Positions 17,906 to 25,307 of a stretch of DNA of 35,339 bases are shown piece after piece. The stretch's first letter is position 1. The number at the start of each line of letters is the position of its first letter. The translations under genes and the position numbers were made by a program. This DNA comes from Erythrobacter sp. (GTDB taxonomy: Bacteria > Pseudomonadota > Alphaproteobacteria > Sphingomonadales > Sphingomonadaceae), in the NCBI GenBank assembly GCA_024642565.1, contig JAHEAV010000022.1, forward strand, positions 1 to 35,339. Direction: 5' to 3'. The notes under the pieces are model-generated. The model was given only the letters and a program-made list of their open reading frames with translations, had not been told where the DNA came from and searched no databases.

Positions 17906-19441
17906 ATGGGCGAAACTGAATGCTGGACCTTTTGCGAGGCGCTTGCCCGCCACGCGGCCGAACAAGGTGAGCAGGTGGCACTGCGTTTTGGCGAACGCAC
18001 GACAAGCTATGCCGCCTATCACCGCCATGCCAGCCAGATCGCCAATGGGCTGGCCGCGATGGGCCTCTGTCCGGGGGACCGCGTTGCCTATCTGGGCAAG
18101 AACAGCGATCTGGCGGTGGAGCTCTGCCTTGGCGCCGCCCGCGCCGGCGTGGTTTTTGTGCCCATCATCTGGCGCCTTGCGCCGGCAGAGGTCGAATTCA
18201 TTCTGGCCGATTGCGGGGCCAAGCTGCTGTTTGTCGAAGCCGGCTTTGCCGCAGTCCCGTGGGACGGCCCGCGCGTGACCATGGAAAGCGATTTTGCCGA
18301 CTGGCGCGACATTCAGAGTGACCGCGATCCGGCAGTCCCGGTTGGCCGGGACGACGCCTTTCTCCAGCTTTATACATCGGGCACTACCGGCAAACCCAAG
18401 GGCGTGGTGCTGAGCCATTACAATGGTTCCAATCTGCGCCCCAAGCTGAAGGAAGCCGGGATATACTGGTACTGCGCCGAACCGGGCGAATCGTTGATCA
18501 TGGCCATGCCTTATGGCCATATCGCCGGGGTTGGCGGGGCGACCGGCGCGGTACTGGGCGGGCAGGAACTGATCATCCATGCCGAATTCGATCCGGCGTT
18601 GATGATCCACGATGTCAGCACATACCGCGTTTCCTGGTTGTTTCTGGTGCCCGCCGCACTAGGCATCATGCTTGCCCATCCGGATGCGGCCCGGGCCGAC
18701 TTCTCTTCGGTCAAGGGGCTGACCTATGGCGCCAGCCCCATTCCGCTCGATCTGCTGAAAGAAGGCGTGGAGCGGCTCAAATGCGAATTCGCCCAGCTCT
18801 ACGGCCTGACCGAAACCTATGGCACAGTCATCAGCCTCCCGCCGGAAGACCACCGGCCGGGCCGCGAACATCTGATGCGATCCGCGGGCAAGCCAATGCC
18901 GGGCGTGGAGGTGCGCATTGTGGATGCCGACCTCAACCCGCTGCCACAGGGCGAAACCGGCGAAATCGTAATCCGTTCGGATTGCGTGATGCTGGAATAT
19001 TGGAACCGGCCCGAAGAAACCGCCCATGTGATGATTGGTGATGGCTGGTTTCGCACAGGCGATGCCGGAATGCTGGATGCAGAGGGCTATCTGTTTATCC
19101 AGGACCGGATCAAGGACATGATCGTTTCGGGTGGTGAGAACGTCTATCCGGCAGAGGTTGAAAGCGCACTCTATGGCCATCCCGACATTGCGGACATCGC
19201 GGTGATCGGCATTCCCGACGCCAAATGGGGCGAAGCCGTGAAAGCCGTGGTGGTGCGCAAACCGGGCAGCGCCCTAAGCGAAGCGGATGTGATCGACTAT
19301 GGCCGGACCCGGATCGCCGGTTTCAAATGCCCCAAGACGGTCGATTTCATCGAGGCTCTGCCGCGCAATCCCTCCGGCAAGATCCTCCGCCGCGAACTGC
19401 GCGCACCCTATTGGGAAGGCCGCGACAGACAAGTGAACTGA
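17906..19441 (+). CDS. AMP-dependent acyl-CoA ligase
   Basis: A 511-residue ANL-superfamily ligase (acid + ATP + CoA to acyl-CoA). The P-loop LYTSGTTGKPKG is at 155-166, the A5 motif LYGLTETYGT at about 298-307, the A7/A8 region GWFRTGDAGMLD...FIQDRIKDMIVSGGENVYP follows, and the catalytic A10 lysine lies in NPSGKILRREL near residue 495. The substrate acid is not evident; it is closest in character to FadD3/long-chain or aryl ligases. The ATG at 17906 is preceded by GGCGGAGAG, a good ribosome binding site, and follows the M20D gene by 26 bases; the frame's extension into that gene is not used. Confidence 0.9.
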   Translation: MGETECWTFCEALARHAAEQGEQVALRFGERTTSYAAYHRHASQIANGLAAMGLCPGDRVAYLGKNSDLAVELCLGAARAGVVFVPIIWRLAPAEVEFILADCGAKLLFVEAGFAAVPWDGPRVTMESDFADWRDIQSDRDPAVPVGRDDAFLQLYTSGTTGKPKGVVLSHYNGSNLRPKLKEAGIYWYCAEPGESLIMAMPYGHIAGVGGATGAVLGGQELIIHAEFDPALMIHDVSTYRVSWLFLVPAALGIMLAHPDAARADFSSVKGLTYGASPIPLDLLKEGVERLKCEFAQLYGLTETYGTVISLPPEDHRPGREHLMRSAGKPMPGVEVRIVDADLNPLPQGETGEIVIRSDCVMLEYWNRPEETAHVMIGDGWFRTGDAGMLDAEGYLFIQDRIKDMIVSGGENVYPAEVESALYGHPDIADIAVIGIPDAKWGEAVKAVVVRKPGSALSEADVIDYGRTRIAGFKCPKTVDFIEALPRNPSGKILRRELRAPYWEGRDRQVN

Positions 19442-19489
19442 GCCGGGATCGGGGCACCCCTTCTTGCTGGTGATGCTGCTGTGCAGGCG

Positions 19490-19513
19490 CTTCGGGACCA
19501 ACTGTACCCGAAG
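19490..19513 (+). terminator. Weak hairpin after the acyl-CoA ligase gene
   Basis: CTTCGGG (19490-19496) pairs with CCCGAAG (19507-19513) around a 10-base loop, 49 bases after the ligase stop. There is no clear T-run, so it may only be a pause or 3'-end protection structure. Confidence 0.3.
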
Positions 19514-19605
19514 GCGTTCAAATCGACACGGAAGCTAATCCTCCAATAATTAGACGTCTGCAGTCATTAATCGGGAGACTTTAACTGACGGTAGTATAGT
19601 CTACT

Positions 19606-19634
19606 TTGACAACAATGGTCGCGCGCTCGACAAT
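19606..19634 (+). promoter_or_regulatory. Sigma70-type promoter of the J-domain gene
   Basis: TTGACA (19606-19611) and GACAAT (19629-19634) are separated by 17 bases in an unusually AT-rich stretch. This predicts a leader of about 70 bases before the ATG at 19712. The -35 is a perfect consensus; the -10 matches four of six. Confidence 0.5.
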
Positions 19635-19711
19635 GCAGCGGCTTTAGACTTATGACTGCAATGTACTGGGCTTGGTACACGGCTATCCACGGCACCGATC
19701 GAGGGGATTTC

Positions 19712-20296
19712 ATGACAACTGACAGCGACCCGTTTGTTGATTATTACGAAATCTTGCAGGTTAATCCGACATGTGACGCCAGAGTGCTGGAGTCTGCATA
19801 TCACCATCTGGCCAAGATCTATCACCCGGACCATAGCGATACGCCCGATGTTGACCGGTTAGGCGAAGTGATTTTGGCATACCGGGCCCTTAGAGACCCT
19901 CACGAACGCGATAAATATAATTTGCTTTATGAAAACGCTACAGGGTTTTCATTCGTCCAAGATGAAGAAGAAACTGACGAGGAATTTTCGGCAGCATCGG
20001 ATGCTAAATTACACGAAATATGCCTTTTGTATTTATACAAGCGAAGAAGAGAAAATGCACAGGATGCCGGGGTCGGCCGATATTACGTGCAACAGATTTT
20101 GAACTGTTCAGACGAACATTTTGAATTTCATGTATGGTATCTCAAATCCAAAGGTTTGATTGAGACCACGGAACAAGGAACGCTGGCGATTACCATTGAG
20201 GGGGTCGATCATGTGATCGCGATGTCCCGCAACATCGAACGGGAAAAATTGCAAATTTCTCAATCCGTCAGCTCCCAGGATCAAACGCCGTCGTGA
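19712..20296 (+). CDS. J-domain protein with winged-helix-like C-terminus
   Basis: A 194-residue protein. Residues 9-70 are a J-domain (DYYEILQVNPTCDARVLESAY...YNLLY) with the essential HPD at 38-40, so it should stimulate an Hsp70/DnaK ATPase. An acidic linker follows (82-98, DEEETDEE). Residues 100-170 look like a winged helix (LLYLYKRRREN...YYVQQIL...FHVWYLKSKGLIE...GTLAITIEGVDHV). There is no Gly/Phe or zinc-finger region, so it is not DnaJ itself. The gene is visibly richer in AT than its neighbours and uses TTA and AGA codons, suggesting acquisition or special expression. GAGGGG lies 5 bases before the ATG, which decides the start. No partner gene is adjacent. Confidence 0.85.
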   Translation: MTTDSDPFVDYYEILQVNPTCDARVLESAYHHLAKIYHPDHSDTPDVDRLGEVILAYRALRDPHERDKYNLLYENATGFSFVQDEEETDEEFSAASDAKLHEICLLYLYKRRRENAQDAGVGRYYVQQILNCSDEHFEFHVWYLKSKGLIETTEQGTLAITIEGVDHVIAMSRNIEREKLQISQSVSSQDQTPS

Positions 20297-20431
20297 AGGC
20301 CGCGGCGCGCAAGGGAACTGCGCGGCTGGCAATCGATTGAGCCACCCCTCAAATGGAGACCGCCTTCACGGGCCAAGTGTCTAGCATTTGAAGCCATCTT
20401 ACGGCTCCAAATTGGCGAATGGCACCAATTC

Positions 20432-21019
20432 ATGCATGGATCGCTCCAAGGCTACACTTTGATCGACATGCCGACACGGGCACAAATGGAAGAGATTTTC
20501 CGGCTGCGCGGGCATGCCTGGCAAAGCCGATTGCCCGATTTTCCCGCGCCATCGCGGTGGGAGGATCCGGAAGACAATGAATGTCTGCATTGGGCAATCC
20601 GCTACGGCGGCGAAGTGGTGGCGGCCGCGCGGCTTTGTTTGGTCGGTTCGATTGATCATGTGCCAAATGCGGAAGTCTATTCGGGCGTTTTGCCGCAGCT
20701 CACGGGAATGATCGGTTCGTTCAATCGCCTTGTAGTTCATCCAGCACACGCCAAGAAAGGGCTGAGCCAATGGCTCGACCGCGAACGCCTGACTTATGCA
20801 GACGCACTGGGCACCGCTCACCTTGTTGGGCAGACATTTGCCGGGATGGCGCGCATCGCCGCGCTCAAAGCCTTGGGCTTTCGGGTGGTTGGTGAAGCCA
20901 ATGCCTATTCTCACGGCCCGCTGCGCAAAATGAACGCGTTGCTCGCCAGGCCTAGCAGCGCCGCCTCAACCAAACCGAGCACGGTAGTCTTGCTTCGCAG
21001 CCATCATTCGCACCGGTGA
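20432..21019 (+). CDS. GNAT-family acetyltransferase
   Basis: A 195-residue protein with the general layout of GNAT N-acetyltransferases. A beta-strand pair ([21 protein letters not shown], about 51-71), the motif A region [24 protein letters not shown] (about 97-120) with a loosened pyrophosphate loop, and a later [17 protein letters not shown] segment (about 140-160) are seen. The acceptor is unknown. The loop lacks the classic RxxGxG/A, so catalytic competence is less certain. Start may be the ATG at 20432 or at 20468; neither has a strong ribosome binding site. Base composition is like the rest of the chromosome, unlike the gene just upstream. Confidence 0.65.
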   Translation: MHGSLQGYTLIDMPTRAQMEEIFRLRGHAWQSRLPDFPAPSRWEDPEDNECLHWAIRYGGEVVAAARLCLVGSIDHVPNAEVYSGVLPQLTGMIGSFNRLVVHPAHAKKGLSQWLDRERLTYADALGTAHLVGQTFAGMARIAALKALGFRVVGEANAYSHGPLRKMNALLARPSSAASTKPSTVVLLRSHHSHR

Positions 21020-21105
21020 TGCGACTGCCAAACGTAGAGGAGAGACTTGCCCCGCATTCCCGGCACATATTCCGCAAAAAATTGCGCCATGGATTTATGA
21101 AATAA

Positions 21106-21182
<77 letters not shown>

Positions 21183-21333
21183 CGGTGCCAATGGCAAGGG
21201 ATTGCCAATCGTCGGCGAGGGGGCCGCTTAGCAAAGCGTCTGCGCCCTTGGAAGCGGAATATGTCGGGCGGGGCAACGCAAGCCGCCGTGCATTAGCATT
21301 TTGGCAAGTGGCAGGCCGTAAAGGTGGGGCACC

Positions 21334-21750
21334 ATGAACGCCTATTCCACCGATTTTCATTCCCAGGGCCCGGATTATCCGGATATCAAGCCTGCCGCCA
21401 GCCCTGACGCGGAAGCTCTGTCGGGCCAGTGGGCGGTCTTGCAGGAAGCGGGCGCAGCCGTTGCGGCGCTGGCCGGCATCGAGCCGGACGAGCCCCTGTT
21501 GCAGATTCGCAGATTTATTGCCTGGGCCGCAGAATGCCGCGACTGGCGTCTGGATCTGGCGCGCAATGGCGTGGCGGATTTGGCGGCGATCCTGCGGTCC
21601 GGGGTTTCTGCCCTGGTAAAAGTGCAGGCCCGCGGACAGGATGTGGGTGTTGCCGCTGCGACCTTGTGGCAGGAATTCACCGCCGCGCGCGATGCCTTGT
21701 TTGACCTTGTGCCGGAACCGGAACCGTTCCAGCCGCCCCACAGCGGATAG
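21334..21750 (+). CDS. Hypothetical protein, helical
   Basis: A 138-residue product I do not recognise. It is predicted mostly alpha-helical and Ala-rich, with no signal peptide, no cysteine cluster and one central segment (LLQIRRFIAWAAECRDWRLDLARNGV region, about 56-82) of alternating basic and hydrophobic residues. GGTGGGG lies just before the ATG. It lies 54 bases before mmcB on the same strand, but mmcB has its own SOS promoter, so a shared function is not implied. Confidence 0.7.
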   Translation: MNAYSTDFHSQGPDYPDIKPAASPDAEALSGQWAVLQEAGAAVAALAGIEPDEPLLQIRRFIAWAAECRDWRLDLARNGVADLAAILRSGVSALVKVQARGQDVGVAAATLWQEFTAARDALFDLVPEPEPFQPPHSG

Positions 21751-21770
21751 GGCATTCAGCGCCATATAGC

Positions 21771-21793
21771 TTGACGAAGTTCTCTCTATGTTC
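21771..21793 (+). promoter_or_regulatory. SOS (LexA) box overlapping the mmcB promoter
   Basis: GTTC (21779-21782), seven bases, GTTC (21790-21793) is an exact match to the alphaproteobacterial LexA operator GTTC-N7-GTTC. It ends 11 bases before the mmcB ATG, and a TTGACG -35-like hexamer begins at 21771, so the operator lies in the spacer of the likely promoter. LexA bound here would block transcription until DNA damage. Confidence 0.8.
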
Positions 21794-21804
21794 CAGATCG
21801 GGGC

Positions 21805-22326
21805 ATGGCTGACGATCCACTCCCTGTCCTGCAACCAAGCGGCCGTGACGCTGCTTCGTTGAGCGGGGCGCTGGCGGTGGCGCGCGGAATTTGCCGGCTT
21901 TTTGCCCGCAACGATATCTGGTGCCTCGCCGAAATGCCCCTGCGCAACAATCGCCGTGCGGATCTGATGGGAATCGATCCCAAGGGCCGAATCGTGATTG
22001 TGGAAATCAAGGTCAGCCGTGCCGATTTGCTCGGCGATTCGAAATGGCCGGACTATCTCGACTTTTGCGATCGTTTCTATTGGGGGGTGCCGCCCGAAAT
22101 TGACCGCAGCCCGCTGGATGGTGCGGATTTCCGCCCGGATTATTGCGGCGTGATCGTGGCCGACGGCTATGATGCGGAAATCCTGCGGCCAGCCCCTTCG
22201 CATCCGCTCGCAGCCGCGCGGCGCAAGGTGGAGATTGAACGATTGGCGCGCGCGGCGCTGCGGCGCCAGATGACCTGGACCGATCCCGATTGTGCGCCGT
22301 GGGACCATGCCCCGCCGGGCCGGTAA
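21805..22326 (+). CDS. mmcB: MmcB-family DNA repair protein
   Basis: A 173-residue protein of the MmcB family (formerly DUF1052). A PD-(D/E)xK nuclease-like pattern is visible: Glu43, Asp53 (RADLMGID) and EIK (67-69) in IVIVEIKVSRADLLGDSKWPDY. In Caulobacter crescentus mmcB is an SOS gene needed for mitomycin C and other damage resistance. Here a perfect LexA box just upstream agrees with that. GGGG directly precedes the ATG. It probably acts in the cytosol on damaged DNA; enzymatic activity is inferred from the motif only. Confidence 0.9.
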   Translation: MADDPLPVLQPSGRDAASLSGALAVARGICRLFARNDIWCLAEMPLRNNRRADLMGIDPKGRIVIVEIKVSRADLLGDSKWPDYLDFCDRFYWGVPPEIDRSPLDGADFRPDYCGVIVADGYDAEILRPAPSHPLAAARRKVEIERLARAALRRQMTWTDPDCAPWDHAPPGR

Positions 22327-22376
22327 TGCGGTAATTCGCCCTGTGCGCCGCCGCTTGCTTGCGGCATAAGCGCATA

Positions 22377-23111
22377 ATGATTGCCGCCCTTCTCCTTTCC
22401 GCCCTGGCCATGAGTGTGATCGTGGCGGTGCGCTATCTCGTCACCAGCGGGCTGTTCGCCTGGGCCACCGAAAAGGTTCGCCCCGGCCACTACGCCGATC
22501 TTGGCCCGCAGATCCGCAAGGAAGTGGGCTGGTCGCTGCTGTCTGCGGCGATTTATGGCATCCCTGCCGGTGCCGTGGCGTGGGGCTGGAACACGCAGGG
22601 CTGGACCCGAATTTACACCGACTGGGGCGATTTCCCCCTGTGGTATGTGCCCCTGTCCCTGCTGGTCTACCTGGTCCTGCACGATACGTGGTTTTACTGG
22701 ACACACCGGTGGATGCACCGGCCCAGCCTGTTTCGCGCCATGCATGCCGTGCATCATGCCAGCCGCCCGCCCACGGCATGGGCAGCCATGAGTTTCCATC
22801 CGCTGGAGGCGCTGACCGGCGCCTTTGTGATCCCTGTGCTGGTCTTTTTCATCCCGATCCACATCGCTGTGCTGGGCGGTGTGCTGGCGATCATGACGGT
22901 GATGGGGGTAACCAACCACATGGGCTGGGAAATGTTGCCGCAACGCTTTGTTCATTCGCGATTGGGCAAATGGCTGATAAGTGCCAGTCACCACCAGCGC
23001 CACCATGAGTATTACCTATGCAATTACGGTCTGTATTTTCGCTTCTGGGACCATTTGTGCGGAACCGACCGCGGAGTATCGGACAGTTTTTCGGCACCGC
23101 CTGTGCGTTGA
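22377..23111 (+). CDS. Fatty acid hydroxylase/sterol desaturase-superfamily protein
   Basis: A 244-residue integral membrane di-iron oxygenase. Four hydrophobic segments are seen, with the His boxes HDTWFYWTHR (102-111), WMHR (113-115), HAVHH (123-127), and near the C-terminus HHQRHHEYY (205-213); these bind two irons. The superfamily hydroxylates or desaturates fatty acids, sterols, or carotenoid/sphingoid lipids. The ATG at 22377 is used; a TTG six codons earlier is possible. Its 3' end overlaps the start of a DUF2141 gene by up to 94 bases, so the two are very likely co-expressed. Confidence 0.9.
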   Translation: MIAALLLSALAMSVIVAVRYLVTSGLFAWATEKVRPGHYADLGPQIRKEVGWSLLSAAIYGIPAGAVAWGWNTQGWTRIYTDWGDFPLWYVPLSLLVYLVLHDTWFYWTHRWMHRPSLFRAMHAVHHASRPPTAWAAMSFHPLEALTGAFVIPVLVFFIPIHIAVLGGVLAIMTVMGVTNHMGWEMLPQRFVHSRLGKWLISASHHQRHHEYYLCNYGLYFRFWDHLCGTDRGVSDSFSAPPVR

Positions 23112-23533
23112 CCGGGCTGTTCGCGGCGGGATCGGCGCTGGCAGAACCTGCGCGCGCGACCAGCACTATCACGATCACGGTCACCGGGCTGCGATCCAGC
23201 GAAGGCGTAGTGCGCGCCTGCATCACCACAAACCCGAAGCAATTCCCCAAATGCGACAGCAAAACAGATAGCGTCAATGTGGTCGTGCCGGCGGCAACCA
23301 CGGTCACGCTGAATTTCCCCAACATCAGCCCCGGACGCTACGCAATTGCGCTGCTCCATGATGAAAACAACAACGGCAAGGCAGACCGGGCCCTGCTGAT
23401 GATGCCGACCGAAGGGTTTGGCTTCTCGCGTGACGCCAAGGTGCGGATGGGCCCACCCAAATTCAGCGCAGCCGCATTCGATGTGACCGGAGGGCCAATG
23501 ACGCAGACTATCCGGATGCGTTACCTGTTCTGA
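23018..23533 (+). CDS. DUF2141 secreted protein overlapping the hydroxylase gene
   Basis: A 171-residue exported protein related to the one at 14112-14618. The signal-like hydrophobic core (ACALTGLFAAGSALA) is at about residues 28-42, and the mature part is a beta-rich DUF2141 domain: ITITVTGLRSSEGVVRACIT, YAIALLHDENNNGKADRALL with an Asn/Asp-rich loop, and the end IRMRYLF. The listed ATG gives a long n-region and a 94-base overlap with the hydroxylase gene; a GTG at 23057 would give a more normal signal peptide and a 55-base overlap. Function is unknown; the tight coupling suggests a role with the membrane oxygenase's product or in envelope lipid handling. Confidence 0.82.
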   Translation: MQLRSVFSLLGPFVRNRPRSIGQFFGTACALTGLFAAGSALAEPARATSTITITVTGLRSSEGVVRACITTNPKQFPKCDSKTDSVNVVVPAATTVTLNFPNISPGRYAIALLHDENNNGKADRALLMMPTEGFGFSRDAKVRMGPPKFSAAAFDVTGGPMTQTIRMRYLF

Positions 23534-23636
23534 AGCCCGGAATCCCGCGGGCGAATGATGCCGCATTGACGCCATGTGCTAGCGCCAACTTTCCCGCACA
23601 ACTTAACGGTATGTTTACCATGCCCCGGCAAAAGGT

Positions 23637-23658
23637 CCCTTGAAACACGGCTCAAGGG
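23637..23658 (+). promoter_or_regulatory. Leader hairpin covering the PAS gene ribosome binding site
   Basis: CCCTTGA (23637-23643) and TCAAGGG (23652-23658) form a perfect 7-bp inverted repeat around an 8-base loop. The right arm includes AAGGGGG, the best ribosome binding site for the PAS protein ATG at 23672. If the leader is transcribed, pairing would hide it. It could instead be an operator. Confidence 0.4.
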
Positions 23659-23671
23659 GGCTTCGAAAGCC

Positions 23672-25183
23672 ATGGACACACTTCGCGGCAATTTTGGTAC
23701 CACTGATTTTGATGGCAGCGAATACGTTGACGGTCAGGATGATTGGCAGCGCGATTGGGATATGTCCGAAGAGGATGCCGTCAGCGAACCACCTCCGCTG
23801 GCGATCGGCACTGATGAACGCCGGATGCAAGTGCGCGCCTATAACCATTGGGCCAGCCTGCTCAACGACCGCAACTTCCCTTCTATCGAAGATCTCGCCC
23901 CCGAGAATCTGCCCGATTTCGGCCCCTATAGCGTTTTGCTCGACTTTACTTCGGGTCTCGAAAATCCCGGAGTCCAGTTTCTCGGCGACAAGCTGGCGGA
24001 GGAATGCGGCACTTCTGATGAAATTGGCGCGCTGTCGGATGTGCCAAGCCGCTCGCTACTGAGCCGCATTACCGATCATTACATGCAGATCCTGGCCAAT
24101 CAGGCACCGATCGGTTTTGAGGCGGAATTCGTCAACCAGCGCGGCGCCACGATTCTCTATCGCGGCATCCTGCTGCCGTTTTCGAGCGACGATGAAGGGA
24201 TCGATTTCATCTATGGTGTGATCAACTGGAAGGAAATGGCCGATCAGCAGACCACCGATGAACTGATGCTCGAAATCGACCAGGCTCTGGAAGACAGCGC
24301 GGATGGCAGCGACGAAGACGATGATGAAAGCGTGACCCGCGAACCGGATCCGGTAACAACATGGGCCGACGGCCCCTCTGCCGATGTGCTTGACCTCGGT
24401 CTGGTCGGAGAGCCTGCCGAGATCACAGAAGACAGTTTGCCGCAGCCGGCCTTTGGCTCGCTCATCCCCGATACTGATGTCGAGCCGGTTGGTGCCATTC
24501 CCGTCAAGAAACAGCCTGTTCGTTTTGACGATGCGGACATCGACATCGACCTGTCGGAATTCGCTGAGCCGGAAGACGACGAAGGCCTATACGATTGCCT
24601 GGCCGCCGCGCGCGAGCTGGCGCTGGCAGCGCGCAGCTGCGAAGATCGCAGCCGCTCGGCGCTTTATGCCGCCGTCGGCCGCGCTTACGACTTCAGCCTT
24701 TCCGCACAGGATGCGCCCGAAGAGTTTGACGAACTGGTGCAGGATAACGGCCTTGTCGTGCAGGATCGCGCGCCCATGACACCCGTTGTCAAACTGGTGT
24801 TCGGTGCCGATTACGACAAGACCCGTCTTACCGAATATGCCGCCGTCTTGACCCATGCCCACCGTCTGAGTGTGGAACGCGGGACTCTGGCCAACTTCCT
24901 GCTGCAGGCCGAAGGCGGCCTCAAAGGTGTTGTCCATGCCGAACGCCGCCTGCGCCGCGAAGAAAGCGGCAAGGAAGTCGATCCGGTCGACGCGCCCCGC
25001 GAAGCCCTGGCCCGCAAATTGCGTGCAATGGAAACCAGCGGCTTCGATACGATTGACGCAGAGGGCGCCGAATTCGGTTTGGTGATGATTCGCCGTTTGC
25101 CATCGGGTGAAGTCGTCATGCTTGGCGAAATCGCGGACGATGTTGCTCTGGTTGAACGCGCCGCGCGCAAGCTGATTGGCTGA
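23672..25183 (+). CDS. PAS_5-type domain protein with acidic linker
   Basis: A 503-residue cytosolic protein. Residues about 52-187 look like the alphaproteobacterial PAS_5 domain: an opening helix RAYNHWASLLNDRNFPSIEDL, then YSVLLDF and the final strand LLPFSSDDEGIDFIYGVINWKE. Residues about 190-345 are acidic and low in structure (runs such as DEDDDES). A C-terminal domain (about 350-503) has helices AARELALAARSCEDRSRSALY and an end rich in VVMLGEIADDVAL. I know no function for the C-terminal part. The N-terminal stretch is acidic too. It probably acts as a sensory or scaffold protein; no kinase or DNA-binding domain is visible. A hairpin over its ribosome binding site hints at translational control. 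Confidence 0.75.
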   Translation: MDTLRGNFGTTDFDGSEYVDGQDDWQRDWDMSEEDAVSEPPPLAIGTDERRMQVRAYNHWASLLNDRNFPSIEDLAPENLPDFGPYSVLLDFTSGLENPGVQFLGDKLAEECGTSDEIGALSDVPSRSLLSRITDHYMQILANQAPIGFEAEFVNQRGATILYRGILLPFSSDDEGIDFIYGVINWKEMADQQTTDELMLEIDQALEDSADGSDEDDDESVTREPDPVTTWADGPSADVLDLGLVGEPAEITEDSLPQPAFGSLIPDTDVEPVGAIPVKKQPVRFDDADIDIDLSEFAEPEDDEGLYDCLAAARELALAARSCEDRSRSALYAAVGRAYDFSLSAQDAPEEFDELVQDNGLVVQDRAPMTPVVKLVFGADYDKTRLTEYAAVLTHAHRLSVERGTLANFLLQAEGGLKGVVHAERRLRREESGKEVDPVDAPREALARKLRAMETSGFDTIDAEGAEFGLVMIRRLPSGEVVMLGEIADDVALVERAARKLIG

Positions 25184-25214
25184 AACCAGCCCTCTCCTGC
25201 ATTTTCCTGCATCA

Positions 25215-25237
25215 AGCCCCGGCTTCGGCATGGGGCT
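25215..25237 (+). terminator. UUCG-tetraloop hairpin after the PAS gene
   Basis: AGCCCC (25215-25220) pairs with GGGGCT (25232-25237), and inside it GC-TTCG-GC forms a stable UUCG tetraloop. It lies 32 bases after the PAS gene stop. No T-run follows, so the terminator call is tentative. Confidence 0.4.
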
Positions 25238-25307
25238 GTACCGTGACAACCAGCCGCGCTAGCAGGTTGCAGGCGGCGGTTTGCGCCTGCATGGTACGGG
25301 AATGATA

